Positions 1-7,927 of a DNA stretch of 64,000 bases are shown piece by piece; the stretch's first letter is position 1, and every line of letters starts with the position of its first letter. The position numbers and the translations under genes are program-made. The notes beneath the pieces were generated by a model. That model was not told the DNA's origin, made no database searches, and worked only from the letters and a program-made list of their open reading frames with translations. Source of the stretch: FEB-22 sp003105195 (lineage in GTDB: Bacteria > Pseudomonadota > Alphaproteobacteria > Rhizobiales > Xanthobacteraceae). Location of the stretch: NCBI GenBank assembly GCA_027493405.1, contig JAOSKV010000009.1:5243-69242 (forward strand), given 5' to 3'.

Positions 1-789
1 GCGTCGAAGACCTCGGGGCTCGGCCACGCCGCCTATCGCACGCGCAGCCCCGCGGCGCTGGAGCGCCGCGCCGCGGCGCTCGAGGGCTCCGGCTTCGACG
101 TCGGCTGGAGCGACGGCGATCTCGGCCACGGCAAGACCTTCGTCTGCCGCGATCCCGACGGCCACGTGATCGAGCTCTACTACGAGACCGAGTGGTACCA
201 GCCGCCGCCCGACCAGAAGCCCGCGCTGAAGAACCAGGCGCAGCGCTATCCCGCGCGCGGCGTGAACGTGCGGCGCCTCGACCACTGGAACGGGCTCGCC
301 GCCGACATCAAGGCGAACCGCATCTTCTTCGAGGACTATCTCGGCTTCCGCCTCACCGAGACCATCATCCTCGACGACGGCACCGAGGCCGCGATCTGGC
401 TCACCGCCACCAACAAGAGCTACGACTTCGCCTATACGCGCGACCACACCGGCGCGCGCGGCCGCTTCCACCATCTCACCTACGCGCTCGACAGCCGCGA
501 GGACGTGCTGCGCGCCGCCGACATCTTCCTCGAGAACGGCGTGTTCATCGAGACCGGTCCGCACAAGCACGCGATCCAGCAGACCTTCTTCCTCTACGTC
601 TACGAGCCGGGCGGCAACCGCGTGGAGGTCGCCAATGCGGGCGCGCGCCTGATCCTCGCGCCCGACTGGAAGCCGATCGTCTGGACCGAGCAGGAGCGCA
701 AGAAGGGCCAGGCCTGGGGATTGAAGACCATCGAGTCGTTCCACACCCACGGCACCCCGCCGGTGGAGCCCGCGAGGAAGGCGGAGTAG
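1..789 (+). CDS. VOC-family extradiol ring-cleavage dioxygenase (5' end outside the window)
   Basis: The frame is open from base 1, so the N-terminus lies outside the window. Two glyoxalase/bleomycin-resistance (VOC) modules are seen: the end of the first (DPDGHVIELYYE, codons 51-62) and a complete second one. The second has the Fe(II) facial triad expected for type I extradiol dioxygenases: RLDH (His95 of the visible part), FHHLTY (His157/158) and GNRVEV (Glu209). Such enzymes cleave catechol-type rings next to the hydroxyls, in the cytoplasm. The C-terminal tail ends in a Pro/Glu-rich stretch before TAG. The substrate cannot be told from sequence. The next gene, also plus strand, is separated by a repeat, so an operon is not obvious. 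Confidence 0.85.
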   Translation, partial: ASKTSGLGHAAYRTRSPAALERRAAALEGSGFDVGWSDGDLGHGKTFVCRDPDGHVIELYYETEWYQPPPDQKPALKNQAQRYPARGVNVRRLDHWNGLAADIKANRIFFEDYLGFRLTETIILDDGTEAAIWLTATNKSYDFAYTRDHTGARGRFHHLTYALDSREDVLRAADIFLENGVFIETGPHKHAIQQTFFLYVYEPGGNRVEVANAGARLILAPDWKPIVWTEQERKKGQAWGLKTIESFHTHGTPPVEPARKAE

Positions 790-803
790 TCTCGGTCGTG
801 TTT

Positions 804-963
804 GTAGGGTGTGCAAAGGCGGCCAAGGCCGAGGAATTCTTGCGCGGCGCGTCCACCGCCTTTGCGCACGCTGTGCTGACTCGCAAGGCAGCACCGCGTG
901 CGCACGGCGCGATCTGGTGCAGAGCGGAGGCGGCCGCGCCTCGGCGCGCCGTGCACACCCTAC
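804..963. repeat. Long inverted-repeat intergenic element (GTAGGGTGTGCA ends)
   Basis: The 160-bp block starts with GTAGGGTGTGCA and ends with its exact complement TGCACACCCTAC. Inside, GTGCAAAGGCGG near 812 is answered by CCGCCTTTGCGCAC near 858, giving a nested stem. It fills the gap between the dioxygenase and the DUF1932 gene. Related GTAGGGTGGGCA palindromes are frequent between genes in Bradyrhizobium relatives; no transposase is present. Confidence 0.7.
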
Positions 964-986
964 GGTCCAGCTAGTTGAGACCCACC

Positions 987-1880
987 ATGTCCACCGGCTC
1001 TCCCCATCTCGGCTTCATCGGCTTCGGCGAGGCCGGGCAGGCGATCGCGGCCGGGCTGCGCGAGGCCGGCGTTTCCCACATCGCGGCCTGGGACATCCTG
1101 TTCCCCGCAGCCGAAGGCGAGCGGCTGAAATCGGCGGCCGCGCGCATCGGGGTGCGCATCGCGGACTCCGCGGCGGATGCCGTTCGCGATGCCGACCTCG
1201 TGCTCTCCGCGGTGACGGCCGCCTCGAGCCTGGAGGCGGCGCGCTCCGTCGCCGCGTCGCTGACGGGACAGCCGTTCTTCCTCGACATCAACTCGGTCTC
1301 GCCCGGCCGCAAGCAGGAGACGGCCGCGCTGCTCGGCGCCAAGGCGCGCTACGTCGACCTCGCCGTCATGGCGCCGGTGCATCCGGCCCTGCACCGGACC
1401 GCGATGCTGCTCGCCGGCCCGCACGCGGCCGCGATCGCGCCGGTCCTCTCGGCCTGGCAGATGCGCGTCTCCGTCGCCGGCGACCGGGTCGGCGCCGCCG
1501 CCGCCATCAAGATGGTGCGCAGCGTCATGGTGAAGGGCCTCGAGGCCCTCACGCTGGAATGCTTCCTCGCGGCCTCGCGCGCCGGCGTCGTCGAGGAGGT
1601 GACGGCCTCGCTCGCCAAGAGCTACCCGGGCCTCGATTGGCCCCGCATGGTGGGCTACAACCTCGAGCGCATGGCGAGCCACGGCGCGCGCCGCGCCGCC
1701 GAGATGGAGGAGGTCGCCGACACCCTGCGCGAGCTCGGCGTCGCGCCTCTCATGGCGAGCGCCACCGTGCAGCGCCAGCGCGAGATGGGCGAGATCGGCA
1801 AGGACCCCGCCGTGCGCGCGAGCCTCGCGGGCGGCCCCGCGTCCCTGCTCGCCGCGGTCGACGCCGCCGCGGAGCGGTAG
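987..1880 (+). CDS. NAD(P)-dependent dehydrogenase with DUF1932 C-terminal domain
   Basis: This 297-residue protein of the 6-phosphogluconate/3-hydroxyisobutyrate dehydrogenase superfamily has an N-terminal Rossmann fold (GFIGFGEAGQA, residues 8-18), the conserved helix around Lys in AAAIKMVRSVMVKG (about residues 170-183), and a C-terminal DUF1932 helical domain. It should reduce or oxidise a hydroxyacid-type substrate with NAD(P); the substrate is unknown. ATG at 987 was chosen over an upstream in-frame TTG at 975 because the Rossmann motif then sits at the usual distance from the N-terminus. The TAG stop is formed by the first bases of a palindromic repeat. Confidence 0.85.
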   Translation: MSTGSPHLGFIGFGEAGQAIAAGLREAGVSHIAAWDILFPAAEGERLKSAAARIGVRIADSAADAVRDADLVLSAVTAASSLEAARSVAASLTGQPFFLDINSVSPGRKQETAALLGAKARYVDLAVMAPVHPALHRTAMLLAGPHAAAIAPVLSAWQMRVSVAGDRVGAAAAIKMVRSVMVKGLEALTLECFLAASRAGVVEEVTASLAKSYPGLDWPRMVGYNLERMASHGARRAAEMEEVADTLRELGVAPLMASATVQRQREMGEIGKDPAVRASLAGGPASLLAAVDAAAER

Positions 1881-1972
1881 GGTGCAATAGGCGCGGAGCG
1901 CCGTATTGCACCGGGATCCATCGGGAAACGCAGCCGGTGCAATACGCCGCTGACGCGGCTATTGCACCCTAC
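1877..1972. repeat. Paired REP/BIME-like palindromes between convergent genes
   Basis: Two hairpins, 1881-1912 and 1936-1968, each of the form GGTGCAATA ... TATTGCACC with an inner GC stem, face each other and together form a larger inverted repeat bounded by GTAGGGTGCAATA and TATTGCACCCTAC. The outer TAG of each arm is the stop codon of the adjoining gene (DUF1932 gene at 1878-1880, ddl at 1969-1971). It may also act as a bidirectional terminator. A single arm recurs at 13607. Confidence 0.8.
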
Positions 1973-3093
1973 ACCCCCGCCTCGCGCGACCCCGCGAGCG
2001 CCGCGCGCCGCGCGTGGCGCGCGAAGGCGTGCGCGATCAGGGTCTCCATCAGCGCCTCCTGGGAGAGGCCGGCGGACTCCCAGAGCTTGGGGTACATGCT
2101 GATCGCGGTGAAGCCCGGCAGCGTGTTGACCTCGTTGACGTAGACCTCCCCGCCGACCGGCGTGACGAAGAAGTCGACGCGCGCGAGGCCCGCGCAGCCG
2201 AGCGCGCGGAAGGTCGCGAGCGCCAGCTCGCGCGTGCGCGCCGCGGTCGCGCCCGGCAGGTCGGCCGGGATGCGCAGGAGCGCGCCGTCGGCGTCGAGAT
2301 ACTTGGCGTCGTAGCTGTAGAAGCCGTGGCTCGCGGCCGGCACGATCTCGCCGAGCGGCGAGGCCGCGAGCTCGCCGGTCGGATGCTCCAGCACCGAGCA
2401 CTCGATCTCGCGCGCGCCGACGACGCTGCGCTCCGCCAGCACCTTCTCGTCGTAGCGAAAGGCCTCCGCGCAGGCGCGGGCGAACTCCGCGGCGGAGCGC
2501 GCGCGCGAGACGCCGACCGAGGAGCCCATGTTGGCGGGCTTCACGAACATGTCGCTCGCGCCGAGCGCCGCCGCCACGGCCTCGTAGTCGGCCGTCCCGC
2601 CCCGCGCCAGCGCGACGAACGGCACGATCGGCAGGCCCTGCTCGCGCATCAGCCGCTTGGCCACGTCCTTGTCCATGCCGACGGCCGAGCCGAGCACGCC
2701 CGATCCCACATAGGCGACGCCCGCGAGCTCCAGCAGGCCCTGCACGGTGCCGTCCTCGCCATTCGGTCCGTGCAGCACCGGGAACACCGCGTCGAGCCGC
2801 CCCGGCGCACCGGGCGCCGCGCCGTCGAGCACGACGAGCTCGCCGCCGCCGCCCGGCACCAGCGCCACCCGCGGCGCGCCGTCCGGGATCTCGAGGCTGC
2901 GGGCGCCGGTCCCGGCGCCGTTGCCGGTGTCGCAGAGCAGCCAGCGGCCGCCGCGATCGATGCCGATCGGCACCACCTCGTAGCGCTCCGGATCGAGCGC
3001 GCGCAGCACGTTGGCGGCCGAGAGCTTGGAGACGTCGTGCTCCGCCGAGCGTCCTCCGAACAGGAGGCCGATCCTCTTCCGCCGTTCAGCCAT
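1969..3093 (-). CDS. ddl: D-alanine--D-alanine ligase
   Basis: Ddl joins two D-alanines with ATP to make the dipeptide end of the peptidoglycan stem, in the cytoplasm. The 374-residue protein shows the N-terminal LFGGRSAEHDVSKLSAANV signature, GPNGEDGTVQG, the ATP-grasp segment FVKPANMGSSVGVSRA, the YDAKYLD omega-loop region and the C-terminal Mg/ATP motif DFFVTPVGGEVYVNEVNTLPG. Length and motif order match DdlA-type enzymes. It stands alone rather than in the dcw cluster, so it may be a second copy; this cannot be judged from the window. The stop codon overlaps the palindromic repeat. Confidence 0.95.
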   Translation of the reverse strand: MAERRKRIGLLFGGRSAEHDVSKLSAANVLRALDPERYEVVPIGIDRGGRWLLCDTGNGAGTGARSLEIPDGAPRVALVPGGGGELVVLDGAAPGAPGRLDAVFPVLHGPNGEDGTVQGLLELAGVAYVGSGVLGSAVGMDKDVAKRLMREQGLPIVPFVALARGGTADYEAVAAALGASDMFVKPANMGSSVGVSRARSAAEFARACAEAFRYDEKVLAERSVVGAREIECSVLEHPTGELAASPLGEIVPAASHGFYSYDAKYLDADGALLRIPADLPGATAARTRELALATFRALGCAGLARVDFFVTPVGGEVYVNEVNTLPGFTAISMYPKLWESAGLSQEALMETLIAHAFARHARRAALAGSREAGV

Positions 3094-3200
3094 ATGTGAT
3101 CCCCGGGACGCTTGGTGGGCTGCGCGAAGCGCGTGAGACTATGATAATAGGGCAAAAATGCAGGCTGGTGGCGCATGGCGCGCCCGCCGAAAGGGCCTCG

Positions 3201-3638
3201 ATGGCACGCAAGAGACTGCTCGCGACGCTCCTGCCGGCGATGCTGCTGGCGCTCGCGCATCCGGCATCGGCCGAGGTGCGGATCCTCGCCAGCCCGGGCG
3301 GCCCGGTCGGCCCCTATCTGGAGCTGTTCGCGGCCATGCGCGCCTCCGGCGAGCGGGTGGTGATCGACGGCCCCTGCTATTCCGCCTGCACGCTGGTGCT
3401 GAGCGTGGTTCCGGGCGACCGCATCTGCGTCACCCGTCGCGCCCTGCTCGGCTTCCACGCCGCATGGTCGCGCGATCGGCGCGGGCGCACCCGGCGCGAG
3501 CCCGAGGCCTCGCGGATCGTGCTCTCGGCCTATCCGGCCCCGGTGCGTCGCTGGATCGAGCGCCGCGGCGGACTCTCCTCGCGGATCCTCGTGCTGCGCG
3601 GCCGCGAGCTCGCCGCCATGTATCCGCGCTGCCGCTGA
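3201..3638 (+). CDS. Small secreted protein with a ClpP/crotonase-like serine motif
   Basis: ATG at 3201 gives a 145-residue protein with a classical signal peptide (MARKRLLATLLPAMLLALAH, cleavage after PASA). The mature part contains VIDGPCYSACTLVLSVVPGD (about residues 54-73), which resembles the loop bearing the catalytic serine in ClpP/crotonase-fold periplasmic proteins found in Rhizobiales, followed by LLGFHAAW. The two cysteines flanking the serine (CYSAC) could form a disulfide. An in-frame start exists at 3096 but would bury the signal peptide. It has no clear operon partner. The enzymatic role is inferred from the motif only. Confidence 0.6.
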   Translation: MARKRLLATLLPAMLLALAHPASAEVRILASPGGPVGPYLELFAAMRASGERVVIDGPCYSACTLVLSVVPGDRICVTRRALLGFHAAWSRDRRGRTRREPEASRIVLSAYPAPVRRWIERRGGLSSRILVLRGRELAAMYPRCR

Positions 3639-3813
3639 GCCGCAGGATAGGGCCGGCGGCGCGCCGTGCGGCGGCGCGCTCGCGTGGTGAACGAGGTCAA
3701 TTCCCCGCACCGAACTGCCGGCACCGTCCGCAGCAGGGGGCGCCCGACAAGCGTTCCAGCCATGCGCCGGCCGTCGCGCCGCGCCTTGCCGGCGCCCGAT
3801 TCCGCCTGTTCAA

Positions 3814-4368
3814 ATGGCGGGGGTTCTGTTCCGCGTCCCGGCGTTTCGACGCCCGATCGGCCGATCGGGCAACGAGATGCACTGCCGATTTCGCATGACG
3901 GCGCCGTCCGACCGTGCATTCTGTCGGGCGATCATCGCCCGAAGCCCGCCACCCGAGGACCGAACGGCTCATGGCCGAAGTTCCGCCCGCCAACGCCCCC
4001 TCCGGGGTTTGCGTATTCTGGTCGCCGAGGACGAGTCCCTGATCTCGCTCCTGGCCGAGGACATGCTGGTGGACGCCGGCGTCCTGGAGGTCGTGGTGGC
4101 GGCCACGCTCGCCGAGGCCCGCACGATCCTGGCGGAGCCGGATCCCATCGACGCCGCGGTGCTCGACGTGAAGCTCGGCGTCGATTCCGGCATCGAGCTC
4201 GGCGCCGTCCTCGCGGAACGGGCGATTCCCTTCGTATTCGCGACCGGACTCGGACCCGACGGGGAGATCCCGAAAACCTTCGGCGACATCCCGATCCTGC
4301 AGAAGCCCTATACGGGCGACGACCTGGTGGAGGCCATCTGCCGCGCGCGGCGCACCGTCGCGGCCTGA
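3814..4368 (+). CDS. Single-domain response regulator receiver protein
   Basis: A CheY-like receiver domain starts at GLRILVAEDES (bases about 4006-4038): acidic pocket AEDE, phospho-acceptor Asp in VLDVKLG (about base 4168) and the conserved Lys in ILQKPYTGDDL (about base 4300). No output domain follows, as in single-domain regulators that act by protein contact. The start is unsure: in-frame ATGs at 3814, 3877 and 3895 would add 40-65 residues of low-complexity sequence, none with a good ribosome-binding site, while an ATG at 3971 lies in another frame and would fit only with an indel. No kinase is adjacent. Confidence 0.7.
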   Translation: MAGVLFRVPAFRRPIGRSGNEMHCRFRMTAPSDRAFCRAIIARSPPPEDRTAHGRSSARQRPLRGLRILVAEDESLISLLAEDMLVDAGVLEVVVAATLAEARTILAEPDPIDAAVLDVKLGVDSGIELGAVLAERAIPFVFATGLGPDGEIPKTFGDIPILQKPYTGDDLVEAICRARRTVAA

Positions 4369-4418
4369 CCTCGCTTCGATGGCTTCCGCCGACCGCCGCA
4401 CTGCGCGCGAGTCTGACC

Positions 4419-4490
4419 CGTCATCCTGAGGCGCGGGTGCCAATCTCGCGTCTGCGCGAGATGAGCACGAGCCTCGAGGGATCAGCGGCC
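4419..4490. repeat. Intergenic palindromic element (GTCATCCTGAGG family)
   Basis: It begins GTCATCCTGAGG and contains the perfect hairpin ATCTCGCG-tctg-CGCGAGAT at 4443-4462, then GAGCCTCGAGGGATC. The same hairpin core is present at 13673-13696. It invades the 3' side of the dehydrogenase remnant on the minus strand. Confidence 0.6.
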
Positions 4491-4612
4491 CGGACGATGC
4501 AGCAGGATTGCTGCGACTCCCGGGGCCGGCCCGATTTCGCGACCAGGTTGGCGCACATCGGCTCACCCATGACGCCGAGGCCGACGAATCCGCGAGCCTC
4601 GATGGGTTTCAT
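4421..4612 (-). pseudogene. N-terminal remnant of a 3-hydroxyisobutyrate dehydrogenase-like gene
   Basis: The first 26 codons read MKPIEARGFVGLGVMGEPMC..., the NAD-binding start of the 3-hydroxyisobutyrate/beta-hydroxyacid dehydrogenase family (GxGxMG). After ANLVAKSGRP the similarity stops and the frame runs into the palindromic element at 4419-4490, so more than 80% of the gene is missing. Only 5 bases separate it from the alpha/beta hydrolase upstream on the same strand, suggesting it was once the last gene of that catabolic operon. It cannot make an active enzyme. Confidence 0.65.
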
Positions 4613-4617
4613 GGGTC

Positions 4618-5496
4618 TCACGCCGCCGAATTCGTGCCCGGCGTCGCCGCGCGGATGCGCGCCAGCACCGGCACCAGGTAGGAGAGGAAGCGCTCGGGAT
4701 CCTCGCTCATCGGGAAGTGCCCGAGCCCTTTCATGATGGTGGCCTCGGCGCCGGTCCGCCGCGCGATCTCGAGGGTGCCCTCGGTCGTGCAGGAATAGTC
4801 GTACTCGCCCGTGAGCAGGTAGAGCGGGCAGCGCCGCGGATCGATCTGCGCGACGCGGTCGCGGATGTCGCCGTCGACCGTGTAGAAGTGGAGGTCGCCC
4901 TTGAACACGCCCGGGCCGCCCTGCATGTAGTGCCACAGCGTCTCGAAGCGGTGCTCGGGCGGGCTCGTCGGCGCGATCAGGCCCGACACCACGCCGGCGC
5001 AGACCTCGTTGTGCACGTCCGGCCGGTGCAGCCAGGAGAGGTCGTAATAGGCCTCGGTGTGCGCGGCCGACTCGAGCCCGATGATGGCGCGGAAGCGCTC
5101 CGGATGCTCGAGCGCCAGATGCAGCACGATCCGCCCGCCGATCGAGCAGCCCATGACCACCGGCCGCTCGAGCCCGAGCGCGTCCGAAACCTCGAGCACC
5201 ATGCGCATGTAGTCGCGCGAGGTCAGCCGATACTCCTCGTCCTGCCAGCCGGCGGGGGGCGACGACTTGCCGTGCCACGGCATGTCGAAGGCGATCACCC
5301 GGTAGCCCCCGGTGACGCGCGCGTCATTGAAGAGCGCCCGGTACTGGCGCGCGTCGGAGCCCGCGGTGTGCAGGCAGACGAGCGGGATCCCCTCGCCCGC
5401 CTCCTCGACATAGAGCCGGTGCGGCCGGCCGAGCAGCTCGAGATGCAGATAGCGGCCCAAAATGGGCTCGAACTTGGGCTCGGAGCGCGGGGTCAT
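4618..5496 (-). CDS. Alpha/beta-fold hydrolase
   Basis: The 292-residue protein has the alpha/beta-hydrolase layout: oxyanion region LVCLHTAGSD, nucleophile elbow GCSIGG (Ser, about residue 126), acid in LTGEYDYSC and the catalytic His in GLGHFPMSED. It starts at MTPRSEPKF, where the ATG overlaps the stop of the preceding SCP2-like gene; longer frames upstream are the antisense of that gene. It probably hydrolyses an ester, thioester or ring-fission product made by the operon (dehydrogenase, CoA ligase); the substrate is unknown. Confidence 0.85.
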   Translation of the reverse strand: MTPRSEPKFEPILGRYLHLELLGRPHRLYVEEAGEGIPLVCLHTAGSDARQYRALFNDARVTGGYRVIAFDMPWHGKSSPPAGWQDEEYRLTSRDYMRMVLEVSDALGLERPVVMGCSIGGRIVLHLALEHPERFRAIIGLESAAHTEAYYDLSWLHRPDVHNEVCAGVVSGLIAPTSPPEHRFETLWHYMQGGPGVFKGDLHFYTVDGDIRDRVAQIDPRRCPLYLLTGEYDYSCTTEGTLEIARRTGAEATIMKGLGHFPMSEDPERFLSYLVPVLARIRAATPGTNSAA

Positions 5497-5855
5497 CGGG
5501 CGGCCTCCCGGGGCGCGGCGAGCACGTCCTTGAAATAGAGCAGGTTCGCCATGAAGGGATGCAGGTCGCCCTCGATGCGCAGCGCCTTGCGCTTGGAGAG
5601 TGCGAACAGGTCGTTGAAGCCGGGCGGCGGCACCGGCTGCCAGAACTTCTCCCACGCCTCGCGCGACGCGCGCAGCGCAAAGGCGTAGCTCGGCGTCACG
5701 AACGGCCCCGGCCGGACCGCGGCCACCCGCCCCTCGGCGATGCGCACCAGGTATCCGGTCTCGCCCACCTCGACCAGGAAGGTCGTGTCCACATGCCGCC
5801 CGCGCCGCACCAGGCCGGCGTTGCGGTTCACGAGCTCGGCCAATCGCTCGATCAT
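5493..5855 (-). CDS. SCP2 sterol-carrier-like small protein
   Basis: The 120-residue acidic/basic protein has the pattern of SCP-2-like lipid-carrier domains (GRVAAVRPGPFVTPSYAFA, then ALRIEGDLHPFMANLLYFKD). The ATG overlaps the stop of the acyl-CoA synthetase by 4 bases, and its own stop overlaps the hydrolase start by 4 bases, so the three are translationally coupled. It may bind the hydrophobic substrate or CoA ester handled by its neighbours. The family assignment comes from overall pattern and context rather than a catalytic motif. Confidence 0.6.
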   Translation of the reverse strand: MIERLAELVNRNAGLVRRGRHVDTTFLVEVGETGYLVRIAEGRVAAVRPGPFVTPSYAFALRASREAWEKFWQPVPPPGFNDLFALSKRKALRIEGDLHPFMANLLYFKDVLAAPREAAR

Positions 5856-7927
5856 TCCTCTCCTCCCGACACCCTCACCAGGCAATCCACTGCGACCACG
5901 CCCTCGCCCGCGGCGCGGACGACGAGCGGATTGATCTCCGCCTCGAGGATCGAGGCGTCCTCCGCGAGCCGCGAGAGCGCGACCAGCGCCTGCGCCAGCG
6001 CCGCGAGGTCGCCGGCCGGCCGGCCGCGCGCGCCGGCCAGCGCCTGCAGGCCGCGCACCTCGCCGATCATGGCCTGCGCGGTCGCGAGATCGATGGGCGC
6101 GAGCCGCAGGCTGCGGTCGCGATGGATCTCCGCGAGCAGTCCGCCGGCCGCCACCATGACGAGCGGGCCGACCTCGCGATCGACCCGGTAGCCGATCAGC
6201 GCCTCGCCGACCCCGGCGACCATCGGCGCCGCGAGCGCGCGGCCCGCGGCCACCCCCGCTCGCGCCGACGCCTCGCGCACCCGGCGCAATGCCGCCGCGA
6301 GCTTCGTGCGGTCGTCGACGCCGAGCACGACACCGCCGACGTCGCTCTTGTGCGCGATCGCGCCGGACAGGATCTTCACGGCGACCGGATAGGCGAAGGG
6401 GAGCTCGGGCGCATCCTCGCCCGCGATCGCGACCGCAGGCGGCCGCGCGATGCCGAGCCGGTCGAGCAGGGCGTAGCCTTCGAGCTCGTCCAGCATGCGG
6501 CCCTCGGCCTCGCGGCGCGGGCGCGGCGCGGCGCGCGGCGGCCGGCGCGCGAAGGCGGCCGCGATCGCATCGGCGCAGGCCTCGGGCGTGCGGAAGCCCG
6601 CGATGCCGGCCTCCTGCAGCCGCGCGAGCGCCTCCGGCGCTTCCGGCACCAGGAAGGCCGCGACCGGCTTGGCCGCCTGGCCGACATCGACGATCGGCGC
6701 GACCGCGAGATCGGGCCGGAAGCGCGCCGACGATCCGACCACGGCCACCACGAGATCGAGCTCGGGCGCCGTCGTGAGAATCTCGAGCGCCCCTTTCATC
6801 ACGTCGTAGCGCGCGCCCGCGATGGTGAGGTCGATCAGCCGGGCCGGCGCGACCGCGATGCCGCGCGCGGCGAGCCGCGCCAGCGTCTCCGGGCCGGGCG
6901 CCGCCACGGTCACGCCGCGCCGCGCGAGCCCGTCCACCACCATGGCGGCGCCGCCGGCCGTGGTCGTGACCACCGCCACCCGCGGCGGCGGCGCCTCCGG
7001 CGGCCGGATCGGCAGCCGCGCGATCAGCGGCGCGCTCTCGATCAGCGACTCGAACAGGTCCACGCGGGCGATGCCGCAGTCCGCCAGGAAGGCGTCGGCC
7101 ACGTCGTCCTCGCCCGCGAGCGCGCCGGTATGCGAGAGCGCGAGCTCGCGCGCCGCCGCCGAGCGGCCGAGCTTGTAGGCCGTGACCGCCTTGCCGCGCA
7201 CGGCGGCGCCGCGCGCGAAGTCCGCGAGCGCCGCGGCGTGCCGGATCGACTCCAGGAACAGGACGTAGCCGTCGATGTCGGGGTCGTCGAGGGTTTCGGC
7301 GCAGATCTCGCCGATCGAGAGATCGATCTCGCTGCCGACCGAGATGAGGCCGGCGAAGCCGATGCCGCGCGCCCTGCCGCGCGAGACCAGCGCGCCGATC
7401 ACGCTGCCGCTCTGCGAGGCCGCGAAGATGCGGCCGACCGGCAGGCCGGTCTCCGCGAAGGCCGCATTGGCCGTGAGCGCGAGCCGCCGGCGCAGGTCGA
7501 CGACGCCGAGGCTCGACGGGCCGATCAGGCGGATGCCGGTCTCGGCCGCGATCGCCTTCAGCCGCGCCTCGCGCGCGGCACCCGCCGGCCCCGCCTCCGA
7601 GAAGCCGCTCGCCATGATGGTCGCGACCTTGACGCCGGCGCGGCCGCACGCGGCCACCGCATCGACGACGGCCTCGGTCGGCACCAGGACATAGGCGTGG
7701 TCCGGCACCTCGGGCAGCGCCGCGACCGACGGATAGGCGCGCTCGCCCTGCACGCGCTCGCGGCGCGCGTTCACGGCATAGACCGCGCCCGCGAAGCCGC
7801 CCTGCCGCAGGTATGGCAGCGGCCGGCCGCCCGGCTTGGAGGGGTCGTCGGACTGGCCGACGAGCGCGACCGCGCGCGGCGCGAACAGCGCCCGGCGCAG
7901 CGCCGTCTCATTCGGCGGCGTCAGCAT
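5852..7927 (-). CDS. ADP-forming acyl-CoA synthetase (acetate--CoA ligase family)
   Basis: This 691-residue protein is a fused alpha-beta form of the NDP-forming acyl-CoA synthetases. The order is a CoA-binding Rossmann domain (AVALVGQSDDPSKPGGRPL, about residues 19-37), a succinyl-CoA-synthetase-like domain with the phospho-histidine motif LSHTGALAG (about residue 267), and a C-terminal ATP-grasp domain (PVAVKILSGAIAHKSDVGGV, about residue 521). It activates a carboxylic acid to its CoA thioester with ATP giving ADP. It follows an acyl-CoA dehydrogenase with a 20-base overlap, so the operon likely activates and oxidises a short-chain or aromatic-derived acid. Confidence 0.9.
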   Translation of the reverse strand: MLTPPNETALRRALFAPRAVALVGQSDDPSKPGGRPLPYLRQGGFAGAVYAVNARRERVQGERAYPSVAALPEVPDHAYVLVPTEAVVDAVAACGRAGVKVATIMASGFSEAGPAGAAREARLKAIAAETGIRLIGPSSLGVVDLRRRLALTANAAFAETGLPVGRIFAASQSGSVIGALVSRGRARGIGFAGLISVGSEIDLSIGEICAETLDDPDIDGYVLFLESIRHAAALADFARGAAVRGKAVTAYKLGRSAAARELALSHTGALAGEDDVADAFLADCGIARVDLFESLIESAPLIARLPIRPPEAPPPRVAVVTTTAGGAAMVVDGLARRGVTVAAPGPETLARLAARGIAVAPARLIDLTIAGARYDVMKGALEILTTAPELDLVVAVVGSSARFRPDLAVAPIVDVGQAAKPVAAFLVPEAPEALARLQEAGIAGFRTPEACADAIAAAFARRPPRAAPRPRREAEGRMLDELEGYALLDRLGIARPPAVAIAGEDAPELPFAYPVAVKILSGAIAHKSDVGGVVLGVDDRTKLAAALRRVREASARAGVAAGRALAAPMVAGVGEALIGYRVDREVGPLVMVAAGGLLAEIHRDRSLRLAPIDLATAQAMIGEVRGLQALAGARGRPAGDLAALAQALVALSRLAEDASILEAEINPLVVRAAGEGVVAVDCLVRVSGGEE

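Noticed and set aside
3971..4040. A separate short gene starting at ATG 3971 before the receiver domain
   Set aside because: It ends after 23 codons; it could only be the true start of the receiver protein if an indel is assumed, for which there is no direct support.
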